This document shows, piece by piece, positions 1 through 6,940 of a stretch of 22,699 nucleotides of DNA. The DNA lies in the NCBI GenBank assembly GCA_017608985.1, contig JAFCEV010000004.1, forward strand, positions 1 through 22,699, given 5' to 3'. Both the position numbers and the translations under genes were made by a program. Source of the stretch: Candidatus Pacearchaeota archaeon. Lineage in GTDB: Archaea; Nanobdellota; Nanobdellia; Pacearchaeales; GW2011-AR1. Under the pieces are notes generated by a model. The model saw only the letters and a program-made list of their open reading frames with translations. It did no database searches and had not been told where the DNA came from. Each line of letters begins with the position of its first letter. The first letter of the stretch is position 1.

Positions 1-1445
1 TCTTCTGTATCTGTTGAAATAATCTCTATATTTGCACTGATATTTTCTGCTATGTTCTTTAGTTCTTTAGCAATTTTTTTATCAGTTTTCTTGGATAAAA
101 ATAGAGTTTCAACAGCACCATATTCTAAAGCCTGTCTTGTGTCTGGTTCTTTAAGTGTTGCCATATCTGGTCTTTCACCTAAAGTCTCAAAAAATCTCTC
201 CATTAATTTTTTCTCATGAATTATTTCCTGGTTTACAAGAATATCTTGTGATTTCTCAACAAGCTCTTTCAACCCAGATTCATCAGAGCCACCAATATCA
301 ACTCTTCCTATAACCTTTTCTCGTAATTGAGTCACCATATATTCATCATCTAAAAATTCGTCTTTTGTAGGAATTGGTCCACCAACAAGAATTCCCTTGA
401 GCTTTGGCATGTCAAAAAATATTTTTTTCATTTCATTTGCAATCCTTTTGTAGAATTCCTTGGTTAATCCTTCTGTAATTCTGTGGAATCTCTGTGATGA
501 ATTATGAACCACCAATCCATTGGCAATAAAATTATGGCTTTTAGTCTCTATGTCAATCATTTCTATTTTTTTACTAACTTTTTTAATTTTAGTAATCTTC
601 ATATCAGATAATCCATCATTGTCATTAGCATTAATCAGATAATCTCCTTTCTTCAAATCTTTAGCGAATATTTCAACAATTTTTCCATTCTTTTTTTTAA
701 AAAAAGCATGATCTTCTGAAGCAATAATAGGGCAATACAATTGATCAACATCAATTTCTAGATATTTCTCTTTTAAGACCTTCCATTTATTTTTTATTTT
801 AGTAAAGATAATCTTATTGGACCCTAAATCAAGTGCCTTTATTTCTTCTCCTTTTTTGACTTCTCTTAGATTTTTGCCCCTTTTTTTAGTTTTTACAAAA
901 GTATCTGGAGAAAGGCATTGCCCGCCAGCCCGAATTTTTGATGGAACACCAGAAGTCATTTTTTGCAGAACTTCAATCCTTTTTCCTTCTAACAAACCAA
1001 TTGTTGCCTCTTTCCTATCCATTACAAGCAAACCAAAAACTTCAGAAACTTCCAACATTTCTTTCAGCGACTCTAAAACAAATTCCTTGTCACATCTGTA
1101 TAACCTAATCTTAACTGGCAAAGGAGGCTCAATAACCCACAACTGCAAATCACTCTGCCCTTCATTTTTTGAAACATTTCCGCAAAAAATCGCCAACCCA
1201 TTTTCAGGAGTTTTTTTCAGTGTTTTTAAATACCTCACAATCTTATCAAGAGCATCCCCAACATTTTTTCTAGTAGCAGTGGATTTAATATTCTTGGCAG
1301 TAGACTTCTCAGCTTCCAACTGTCTCTGAACAGCATTTACATCATAACCTGCTGAAATATAAACACTGATTAATTCAGTATGTTTTCCTTTGTGCTGTTC
1401 AAGTTCTTCAATCACTTCTTCAAGTTCTTGTTTTGTAATTGGCAT
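1..1445 (-). CDS. prf1: Peptide chain release factor aRF1, intein-containing, C-terminus outside window
   Basis: Archaeal release factor 1 recognises stop codons in the ribosomal A site and triggers hydrolysis of the peptidyl-tRNA ester. The frame opens with ATG at 1445-1443 (MPITKQELEEV), 3 bases after the ValRS stop, so the two are probably cotranscribed. Domain 1 contains the stop-codon-reading NIKS motif at residues 52-55. The central domain reaches RAGGQ at 172-176, where the frame passes without a stop into a 139-residue intein (917-501) and resumes with SSQRFHRI. Extein homology continues (GGPIPTKDEF and onward) to the window edge. About 176 N-extein and 166 C-extein residues are visible; the family has roughly 410-420, so some 70 residues lie outside. 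Without splicing the catalytic loop would be split, so function should depend on protein splicing. Identification is certain from NIKS, GGQ and overall similarity. Confidence 0.96.
   Translation of the reverse strand, partial: MPITKQELEEVIEELEQHKGKHTELISVYISAGYDVNAVQRQLEAEKSTAKNIKSTATRKNVGDALDKIVRYLKTLKKTPENGLAIFCGNVSKNEGQSDLQLWVIEPPLPVKIRLYRCDKEFVLESLKEMLEVSEVFGLLVMDRKEATIGLLEGKRIEVLQKMTSGVPSKIRAGGQCLSPDTFVKTKKRGKNLREVKKGEEIKALDLGSNKIIFTKIKNKWKVLKEKYLEIDVDQLYCPIIASEDHAFFKKKNGKIVEIFAKDLKKGDYLINANDNDGLSDMKITKIKKVSKKIEMIDIETKSHNFIANGLVVHNSSQRFHRITEGLTKEFYKRIANEMKKIFFDMPKLKGILVGGPIPTKDEFLDDEYMVTQLREKVIGRVDIGGSDESGLKELVEKSQDILVNQEIIHEKKLMERFFETLGERPDMATLKEPDTRQALEYGAVETLFLSKKTDKKIAKELKNIAENISANIEIISTDTE
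501..917 (-). mobile_element. Mini-intein inserted directly after the aRF1 GGQ motif
   Basis: This is an in-frame protein-splicing element of 139 residues. It begins with Cys1 (CLSPDTFVKT, block A), has a block B-like segment around residues 62-72 (CPIIASEDHAFF, with His70 and Ser in place of the usual Thr), and ends with block F/G (IDIETKSHNFIANG then LVVHN), with penultimate His138 and terminal Asn139. The first C-extein residue is Ser, the expected nucleophile. Block order and spacing fit a minimal Hint domain. There is no room for a LAGLIDADG or HNH homing endonuclease, so this is a mini-intein without its own mobility. All residues needed for standard Cys1/Asn/Ser+1 splicing are present, so it looks active. 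Base composition resembles the host gene, which suggests long residence. Confidence 0.95.
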
Positions 1446-1448
1446 TTT

Positions 1449-3815
1449 TTATTTAAACTCCACCTTAAATTTTCCTTCTTTAATATCAATTGCATTTGTA
1501 ACTGCTTTTAAATCTTCCAACACATCTTTTAAGTTATCCTTTTCTAAAGTTAAAATAATTTCTTTTTTCATTGAAAGATTTTTTTCGGATTTTAATTTTC
1601 TAACATCAGAAAGAATATCCATAAATAATTTTCCAATCTCTTCAAGTTTCTTATCATGCTTTATCTTAATTTCAGGCCATTCACTGATATGAATACTCTT
1701 ATCTTTTTCAAACTTCTTAAAATGCTCTTGATAAATTTCCTCTGTGATAAAAGGAACAATAGGAGCCATCATTTTTAAAATCGCTAGCAAAGAATTATAT
1801 AAGACATATTGCGCTGAAATTTTTTTATCACCTTTTTCATTATAGATTCTTCTTTTAACAATCTCAAGATAATTGTCGCAAAACATATGCCAAAAAAACC
1901 CTTCTGCCTCCCTCTTTGCTCCTGCAACATTATACTCTAGATAATTTTTTTTTACTCTTTCACTAACCTTGAACAACTCCTGCAACATCCACAAATCAAT
2001 CTTTTCAAATTTCTTTGGTTTACTTTTTTTATAATTCTTTAAATTCATAAATACAAAATTAGCAGCATTCCAAAGTTTGGTTAGAAACTTTTTTCCAGCA
2101 ACAAGCTCTTTTTCTTTGAATGATAAATCAGTTCCCATAGTTGCTGTTCCAACCCAATATCTAAAAGAATCTACCCCATACTTTTCAATTAATTCATCTG
2201 CCCAGACAACATTCCTCTTGCTTTTATGCATACCTTTTCCCTTTGAATCCAAAACATATGTTCCAACCATAACATTCTTCCATGGTTTTCTATTAAATAA
2301 CAAATGGCTTTTCAAAATTGTATAAAATGCCCATGTTCTTATTATGTCCTGAGCCTGAGGTCTTAAAGACATAGGAGCAATCTTCCTGTATCTTGAGGGA
2401 TTTTCCAGCCATCTGCATGCAATCTCAGGAGTATTTGAAGAAGTCATCCAAGTATCAAAAACATCTGAATCAGGAATGGCAAGATTCCCACATTTAGGAC
2501 AATGCATTTCTTTTTCCAGAGGATCAACAGGAAGTTCATTTTCTTCAGGCAAAATAATCTCGTCGCAATTTTCACAATACCAAACAGGAATAGGAACTCC
2601 GTAATATCTTTGTCTTGAAATAATCCAATCCCAACCAAGATTCTCTGTCCAGTTTTCAAATCTTAATCTCATAAACTCAGGAATCCACTTAATCTCCTTT
2701 GCTCTTTTAATCAACTCTCTCTTATACTTCAAAGTCCTAACAAACCACTGCTTTGCCACGATATATTCCACAGGAGTATTACACCTCCAGCAAGCTCCAA
2801 CAGTCTGCTGCAAATCCTCCTGCTTTCTCACTCTCTTTTCTTTTTCCAGATGATTCAAAATCTTTTTTCTTGCTTCTTCTATATTCAACCCCTCATAATC
2901 TCCTGCCATTTCATTTAACGTTCCGTCAGGATTAAGGATTGATTTTAACTCTAATTTATGCTTTTTCCACCACTCAATATCTGTCTGATCTCCAAAAGTG
3001 CATACCATAACAACACCTGTTCCAAAACCCATATCAACTTTCTCATCTGTTCTTACTTTTACTTTTTGATTAAATATAGGAACAATCAACTTTTTCCCAA
3101 TCAAATTCCTGTACCTGTTATCTTTTGGATTAACAAATATCCCCACACAGGCAGGCAAGAACTCAGGACGAGTCGTGGCAATAGTTATTTTTCTATTTTC
3201 TTCTGCCAAATCAAAATCAATATAATTTAATTTAGTAGTTCTTGTCAAATCTTCAACCTCTGCCTGAGCAAGGGCAGTCTCATGATAAGGGCACCAAATA
3301 ACTGGCTCTTCTTTTCTGTAGCAATCTTTTTTCTTAATCAATTTTAAAAAAGACATTTGCGCCACTTTCTGCGCTTCAGGAGAAATTGTTGTATAAAGAA
3401 GGCTCCAGTCATAACTATGCCCTAATTTCTTGAAAATCCTGTCAATATATTCTTTCTCAACTTTTTGACTTTCTTTTAAACACAATTTTCTGAACTCTGC
3501 TCTGCTTATCTCAGATTTCTTTATGCCCAACTTCTCCTCAACATATTTCTCAGTAGGAAGCCCATTATCATCAAAACCAGGTGTGAAATAAACCTCATAT
3601 CCAAGTAATCTCATAACTCTTGCTATGATTTCAAACTGAGTATAATGAAGTGCATGTCCGACATGAAGATGCCCTGATGAAGCATATGGCGGAGGAGTGT
3701 CTATTGAATATATCTTTTTCCTGGAATGAGGATTGAATTTGTAAATCTTCTCTTTTTCCCAAAAATTCCTCCATTTAGATTCAATTTGTTTTAAATCAAA
3801 ATTATTTTTTGTCAT
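1449..3815 (-). CDS. valS: Valyl-tRNA synthetase
   Basis: Class I synthetase of 788 residues charging tRNA-Val. It shows GHLHVGHAL with the HIGH-type motif HVGH at 51-54, the editing-domain signature TIATTRPEF around 211-219, paired cysteines (CENC near 414-417, CPKC near 439-442) of a zinc-binding insert, and the archaeal ValRS block PMSLRPQAQDIIRTWAFYT at 481-499. The KMSKS loop is unusual, GMHKSKRN at 528-535: His replaces the middle Ser and Gly the first Lys. The C-terminal part is short compared with ValRS forms that carry a coiled-coil arm. A TATA-like box is centred 26 bases before the ATG. It is followed 3 bases after its stop by aRF1. Confidence 0.96.
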   Translation of the reverse strand: MTKNNFDLKQIESKWRNFWEKEKIYKFNPHSRKKIYSIDTPPPYASSGHLHVGHALHYTQFEIIARVMRLLGYEVYFTPGFDDNGLPTEKYVEEKLGIKKSEISRAEFRKLCLKESQKVEKEYIDRIFKKLGHSYDWSLLYTTISPEAQKVAQMSFLKLIKKKDCYRKEEPVIWCPYHETALAQAEVEDLTRTTKLNYIDFDLAEENRKITIATTRPEFLPACVGIFVNPKDNRYRNLIGKKLIVPIFNQKVKVRTDEKVDMGFGTGVVMVCTFGDQTDIEWWKKHKLELKSILNPDGTLNEMAGDYEGLNIEEARKKILNHLEKEKRVRKQEDLQQTVGACWRCNTPVEYIVAKQWFVRTLKYKRELIKRAKEIKWIPEFMRLRFENWTENLGWDWIISRQRYYGVPIPVWYCENCDEIILPEENELPVDPLEKEMHCPKCGNLAIPDSDVFDTWMTSSNTPEIACRWLENPSRYRKIAPMSLRPQAQDIIRTWAFYTILKSHLLFNRKPWKNVMVGTYVLDSKGKGMHKSKRNVVWADELIEKYGVDSFRYWVGTATMGTDLSFKEKELVAGKKFLTKLWNAANFVFMNLKNYKKSKPKKFEKIDLWMLQELFKVSERVKKNYLEYNVAGAKREAEGFFWHMFCDNYLEIVKRRIYNEKGDKKISAQYVLYNSLLAILKMMAPIVPFITEEIYQEHFKKFEKDKSIHISEWPEIKIKHDKKLEEIGKLFMDILSDVRKLKSEKNLSMKKEIILTLEKDNLKDVLEDLKAVTNAIDIKEGKFKVEFK

Positions 3816-3835
3816 AATTGATTAACTCACGACAA

Positions 3836-3846
3836 CTTTTAAAAAC
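3836..3846 (-). promoter_or_regulatory. TATA-like box of the ValRS-aRF1 operon
   Basis: CTTTTAAAAAC is centred 26 bases upstream of the ValRS ATG, which predicts transcription starting at the start codon (leaderless). The surrounding 18 bases (3832-3849) are repeated exactly at 4009-4026 in front of Sec61beta. Confidence 0.6.
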
Positions 3847-4012
3847 TATTGTTTAATAATTTTATCTAAAATATACCTTAAAAAATATAAATCTTTAAAA
3901 AAATAAAATAATCAAACTTTATGGAAATTTATATCACAAAGAAAAAGAAAAAAAATACGGTTTGGAATCATTAGAATATTCCTCTCCAATTGAATTATAA
4001 AAAATATAACAA

Positions 4013-4023
4013 CTTTTAAAAAC
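4013..4023 (+). promoter_or_regulatory. TATA-like box of the Sec61beta-NAC operon
   Basis: CTTTTAAAAAC is centred 26 bases before the Sec61beta ATG at 4044. It is the same box and flanks as for ValRS, and predicts a leaderless transcript. Confidence 0.6.
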
Positions 4024-4043
4024 TATCCATTTCTACTTAAATC

Positions 4044-4199
4044 ATGGCAGATGACAGAATACATATGCCTGCGGGATTTGGCGGGCTAATGAGATATGGT
4101 GAGGAATATAAAAGCAAGTTCAATCTGAAACCAACCCATGTGATTATATTTATAATACTGATAATTGCTCTGAGAATTGTGCTACCTTTTTTATTCTAA
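4044..4199 (+). CDS. Protein translocase subunit Sec61beta (SecG-like)
   Basis: A 51-residue protein, MADDRIHMPAGFGGLMRYGEEYKSKF followed by one hydrophobic helix (about residues 34-51, ending IVLPFLF). The short cytoplasmic N-terminus with the PAGFGGLMRY-type motif and a single C-terminal membrane segment is the archaeal Sec61beta pattern: the small accessory subunit of the SecYE channel. The start is fixed by a TATA-like box 26 bases upstream. The stop TAA is separated by one base from the NAC start, so the two are one operon coupling translocation with nascent-chain handling. The identification rests on length, motif and neighbour. Confidence 0.85.
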   Translation: MADDRIHMPAGFGGLMRYGEEYKSKFNLKPTHVIIFIILIIALRIVLPFLF

Positions 4200-4200
4200 A

Positions 4201-4524
4201 ATGTTTCCCGGATTAAATCCCAAAAAAATGCAGGCAATGATGAAACAAATGGGAATTGCCCAAGAAGAAATAAATGCTTCAAGAGTTATTATTGAGAAAA
4301 CAGACAATACAAGAATAATTATTGAAAATCCTTCTGTAACAAAAATCAAAATGCAGGGACAGGAAAGTTTTCAGATTACAGGAGATATTTCTGAACAAGA
4401 AAATGTAATATCTAAAGAAGACATAAAAACCGTAATAGAAAAAACAGGAGTTTCTGAAAAAAAGGCAAAAGAAACTCTTGAAAAAACAGGAGATTTGGCA
4501 GAAACTATTTTAGAGTTGAGTTAA
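4201..4524 (+). CDS. nac: Nascent polypeptide-associated complex protein (alpha-type)
   Basis: 107 residues starting MFPGLNPKKMQAMMKQMGI, the typical archaeal NAC N-terminus. An upstream in-frame ATG at 4177 lies inside Sec61beta and is not used. The middle (about 28-66) is the beta-rich NAC dimerisation domain (VIIEKTDNTRIIIENPSVTKI). The C-terminus (about 71-107, EDIKTVIEKTGVSEKKAKETLEKTGDLAETILEL in pieces) is a UBA-like three-helix domain. Archaeal NAC forms homodimers that bind emerging chains at the ribosome. It lies one base after Sec61beta. Confidence 0.93.
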   Translation: MFPGLNPKKMQAMMKQMGIAQEEINASRVIIEKTDNTRIIIENPSVTKIKMQGQESFQITGDISEQENVISKEDIKTVIEKTGVSEKKAKETLEKTGDLAETILELS

Positions 4525-4568
4525 TAAATCACCAAAATCCATATTAATTTCAAATACTTCTAAAAAAC

Positions 4569-5033
4569 ATGGAAAAAATCTTTGAAAATCTTGAAAAGTC
4601 AGAGAAAACAATCCAGACAGCAGGACATTTGCTATATGTAACATACCCTTTAGTTCGAGAGAAAAAATTATTATTAAAAATACTCACAGAAATAAAAAAC
4701 GGGATTGCAAACTGCATTAATGCTGTATTGCAATATGAATATCTATATGGAAGAATCAGATTATCTTCTAATTCAAAAATAAATTTTAAAAGATTTCTAG
4801 AAAAATGCTGTCCAAGATATAATATATCTGAAACAGAAACAAAAAAAATAATAAAATTATTTGAAATTATAAAAAAGCACAAAGAAAGTCCGTTTGAATT
4901 TGTAAAAGAAGATAAAGTAGTTATTCTAACAGAAAATATGAATTCTGAAACAATAACTCTCGAAAAAGTTAAAGAATTTTTGGAAATCTCAAAAAATGTC
5001 CTGCAGAAAGCAAAAGGAATAATTTTAAAATAA
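4569..5033 (+). CDS. Uncharacterised helical protein, first of a tandem paralogous pair
   Basis: 154 residues, predicted mostly alpha-helical, with no signal peptide or membrane segment. I do not recognise the family. It shares its layout with the next gene: an N-terminal block GHLLYVTYPLV at residues 19-29 matches DHLLYVSLKYT there, a variable basic middle follows, then a helix-hairpin-helix end (EKVKEFLEISKNVLQKAKGIIL against EQLKIYADLLEKFIRATKQFLL). A strongly basic, AT-rich composition is common to its neighbours. The start ATG at 4569 has a weak TATA-like stretch around 4541-4550. Position before a MinD-like ATPase suggests, but does not prove, a shared process. Confidence 0.75.
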   Translation: MEKIFENLEKSEKTIQTAGHLLYVTYPLVREKKLLLKILTEIKNGIANCINAVLQYEYLYGRIRLSSNSKINFKRFLEKCCPRYNISETETKKIIKLFEIIKKHKESPFEFVKEDKVVILTENMNSETITLEKVKEFLEISKNVLQKAKGIILK

Positions 5034-5050
5034 ATACAAAAAATTGAGAT

Positions 5051-5063
5051 AAATATAAAAACC
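5051..5063 (+). promoter_or_regulatory. TATA-like box upstream of the second paralog
   Basis: AAATATAAAAACC is centred about 44 bases before the ATG at 5101, so a short leader of about 18 bases would be expected, unlike most promoters here. Confidence 0.4.
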
Positions 5064-5100
5064 CTGAAATCTTGGTAAAGTGTAGTTCTAAAATTTAAAA

Positions 5101-5541
5101 ATGGAGGACATTATTCAGGAAAAAATTAGTGCAGATCATTTGCTTTATGTTAGTCTGAAATATACCAAAACCTGCGACGTAATTCTGAATCTTCTTCTTA
5201 GATGGAGAAGGATGATTGAAACCAGCATTAGTGAAATACTCAAGCATGCTAAGAAAAAGAAAAAAATTTCTTCTATCTCTCCCAACACTGTAGGGAAGAT
5301 TGAACAGATTAAAAAATTATTCAAAAAAGACAAAGAATTTCTCAAGGTGCTAGAACTTTATGACATGTTAAGAAAAATAGAAGAATTAAAAAAAGAAAGA
5401 ATTGGTGAATTCAGAAAAAATGTCACTTTAAAGGTTTTTTACAAAGGGAAAGAAATAAATATAAATCTTGAGCAATTAAAAATATATGCTGATTTGTTAG
5501 AAAAGTTTATAAGGGCTACAAAGCAATTTTTACTATCTTAA
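5101..5541 (+). CDS. Uncharacterised helical protein, second of a tandem paralogous pair
   Basis: 146 residues, all-helical by appearance, with a very basic segment HAKKKKKISS near 49-58. It aligns end to end with the preceding protein (HLLYV block, LKVLELYDML against IKLFEIIKKH, and the C-terminal helix pair), so the two arose by tandem duplication. The family is not recognised. It could act as a homo- or heterodimer. The MinD-like gene follows after 19 bases and is probably cotranscribed. Confidence 0.75.
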   Translation: MEDIIQEKISADHLLYVSLKYTKTCDVILNLLLRWRRMIETSISEILKHAKKKKKISSISPNTVGKIEQIKKLFKKDKEFLKVLELYDMLRKIEELKKERIGEFRKNVTLKVFYKGKEININLEQLKIYADLLEKFIRATKQFLLS

Positions 5542-5560
5542 GCTATTAAAATCTTCTAAA

Positions 5561-6334
5561 ATGCAAAAAATAATTGTCATTACATCTGGAAAAGGGGGGG
5601 TTGGAAAAACAACAACAGCCATAAATTTAGGTGCAGCTATGAATGCATTTGACAAGGATGTTTTAATTATTGATGGAAATCTATCAACACCTAATATAGG
5701 AATTCACCTGAATTCTCCTGAAGTTCCTATAAATCTGAATCACGTGCTTCTGAAAAAAGCAGACCCTGCTGAAGCAGTTTATGAACACGAATCAGGCATG
5801 AAAATAATGCCTTCATCCTTATCTATAAAAGAATTAAAGAAGATTAAATCCGAAAAAATAAGTGAATTCAAAGAAGACTTCAAAAAATTAGCAGATTATA
5901 TAATTGTTGACAGTTCTGCAGGATTGGGAAATGAAGCTATGAACACCATTAAAATTGCTGATGAATTAATAATAGTAACAAATCCTGAAATGCCTGCAAT
6001 TACTGATGCATTAAAAACAATAAAAATCGCGGAGCAAATGAAGAAACCAATCAAAGGAATTATTGTAACCAGAGTTAGAAAAAATGATAGTGAATTGCAA
6101 CCAGAAATAGTAAGAGACATGCTTGAAGTTCCTATTCTAGGTATGATTCCAGAAGATTTGACTATCCAAAAATCTCTCAGCTTAAAAGATGCTGTTGTAC
6201 ATACCCATCCAAAAAGCAAAGCAGCAAGAGCTTACAAAGAAATAGTTGCAAAACTTCTGGAAATTCAATATAATTCAGATAAAGACAAAGAAAGATTTTT
6301 GGAAAGATTACTAAAAAAATTGGGTTTGAAATAA
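5561..6334 (+). CDS. minD: MinD/ParA-family ATPase
   Basis: 257 residues of the SIMIBI class. The deviant Walker A motif KGGVGKTT lies at 11-18 (signature Lys11 and catalytic Lys16), the switch I region DGNLSTPNIG at 38-47, and the Walker B-like strand YIIVDSSAGLG at 113-123. These ATPases dimerise on ATP and, in the MinD branch, bind membranes. The last 16 residues (DKERFLERLLKKLGLK) form an amphipathic helix like the MinD membrane-targeting sequence, which favours MinD over plasmid ParA. No MinC or MinE is nearby, as usual in archaea; the substrate is unknown. It is preceded by the two paralogous helical proteins and followed one base later by the tRNA-binding domain gene. Confidence 0.88.
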   Translation: MQKIIVITSGKGGVGKTTTAINLGAAMNAFDKDVLIIDGNLSTPNIGIHLNSPEVPINLNHVLLKKADPAEAVYEHESGMKIMPSSLSIKELKKIKSEKISEFKEDFKKLADYIIVDSSAGLGNEAMNTIKIADELIIVTNPEMPAITDALKTIKIAEQMKKPIKGIIVTRVRKNDSELQPEIVRDMLEVPILGMIPEDLTIQKSLSLKDAVVHTHPKSKAARAYKEIVAKLLEIQYNSDKDKERFLERLLKKLGLK

Positions 6335-6335
6335 A

Positions 6336-6677
6336 ATGATTGTAAATTTTCAAAACTGGCAAAAATTGGATTTAAGAGTTGGCGAGATTCTGAAAGCAGA
6401 AGATATTGAAGGTGCTGACAAGCTGTATAAACTGACAATAAATCTGGGAACAGAAAAAAGAACGCTGGTTGCAGGAATTAAGGAATTCTATTCAAAAGAA
6501 AAATTAAAAGGAAAAAAGTGCATTGTATTCACAAATTTAGAAACAAAAAAACTGCGAGGTGTGGAAAGCAATGGCATGATTCTTGCAGCTGTTTCATATG
6601 ATAAAGAAGGAAATGAACAACAAGTTAAACTTCTTCAACCAGACTCAGATATAGAAGTCGGAAGCAGGGTTTATTAG
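6336..6677 (+). CDS. Free-standing tRNA-binding OB domain (MetRS beta subunit type)
   Basis: 113 residues forming one OB fold of the EMAP II/Arc1p/MetRS C-terminal type: LDLRVGEILKAEDIEGADKL at 11-30, the LVAGIKEFY segment at 43-51, NLETKKLRGVESNGMILAA at 67-85, and GSRVY at the end. In many organisms this domain is fused to MetRS and raises its affinity for tRNA. Here MetRS (8320-6941, opposite strand) lacks it, so this gene probably supplies the beta subunit in trans. It begins one base after minD and ends one base from the convergent chorismate mutase gene. Confidence 0.9.
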   Translation: MIVNFQNWQKLDLRVGEILKAEDIEGADKLYKLTINLGTEKRTLVAGIKEFYSKEKLKGKKCIVFTNLETKKLRGVESNGMILAAVSYDKEGNEQQVKLLQPDSDIEVGSRVY

Positions 6678-6678
6678 A

Positions 6679-6939
6679 TTATCTCTGCTTCTTTTTAGAT
6701 TGCATTATGATTAATTTAAATAATTTTTCTACAAATTTCTCATCTAAATTTTTCTTTTTTGCATATTTTTTTAGATTACTATATACTTTTTTCTCTCTTT
6801 TAGAATCAAAAACAGAAAATCCATTTTGTTTTTTATATTTTCCAATTTTCTTGGAAAGTTTCATTCTTTTTCCCAAAAGATATAAGATCTGTAAATCAAT
6901 CTTATCAAACTCTTTTCTATAATTACTTAATTTCTTCAC
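6679..6939 (-). CDS. Chorismate mutase, AroQ type, monofunctional
   Basis: 86 residues, three helices. It would convert chorismate to prephenate on the route to Phe and Tyr. All AroQ active-site positions can be placed by the E. coli pattern: Arg8, Arg25, Lys36, Asp45, Arg48, Glu49 (DSKRE) and Gln85. The start is GTG at 6939-6937, one base after the MetRS stop, so it shares the MetRS transcript. No other aromatic pathway gene is in the window. Its place in a synthetase operon is odd, and a role other than biosynthesis is possible. Confidence 0.85.
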   Translation of the reverse strand: MKKLSNYRKEFDKIDLQILYLLGKRMKLSKKIGKYKKQNGFSVFDSKREKKVYSNLKKYAKKKNLDEKFVEKLFKLIIMQSKKKQR

Positions 6940-6940
6940 T

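Noticed and set aside
1..1442. Plus-strand frames 817-1329 and 1390-1692
   Set aside because: They are antisense to aRF1 and ValRS, which have clear family motifs.
3921..3974. 17-codon frame MEIYITKKKKK between ValRS and Sec61beta
   Set aside because: Very short, low-complexity lysine run, no conserved feature; AT-rich spacer is enough to explain it.
4177..4200. Earlier in-frame start for NAC
   Set aside because: Those codons lie in the Sec61beta membrane helix; the family N-terminus MFPGLNPKKM begins at 4201.
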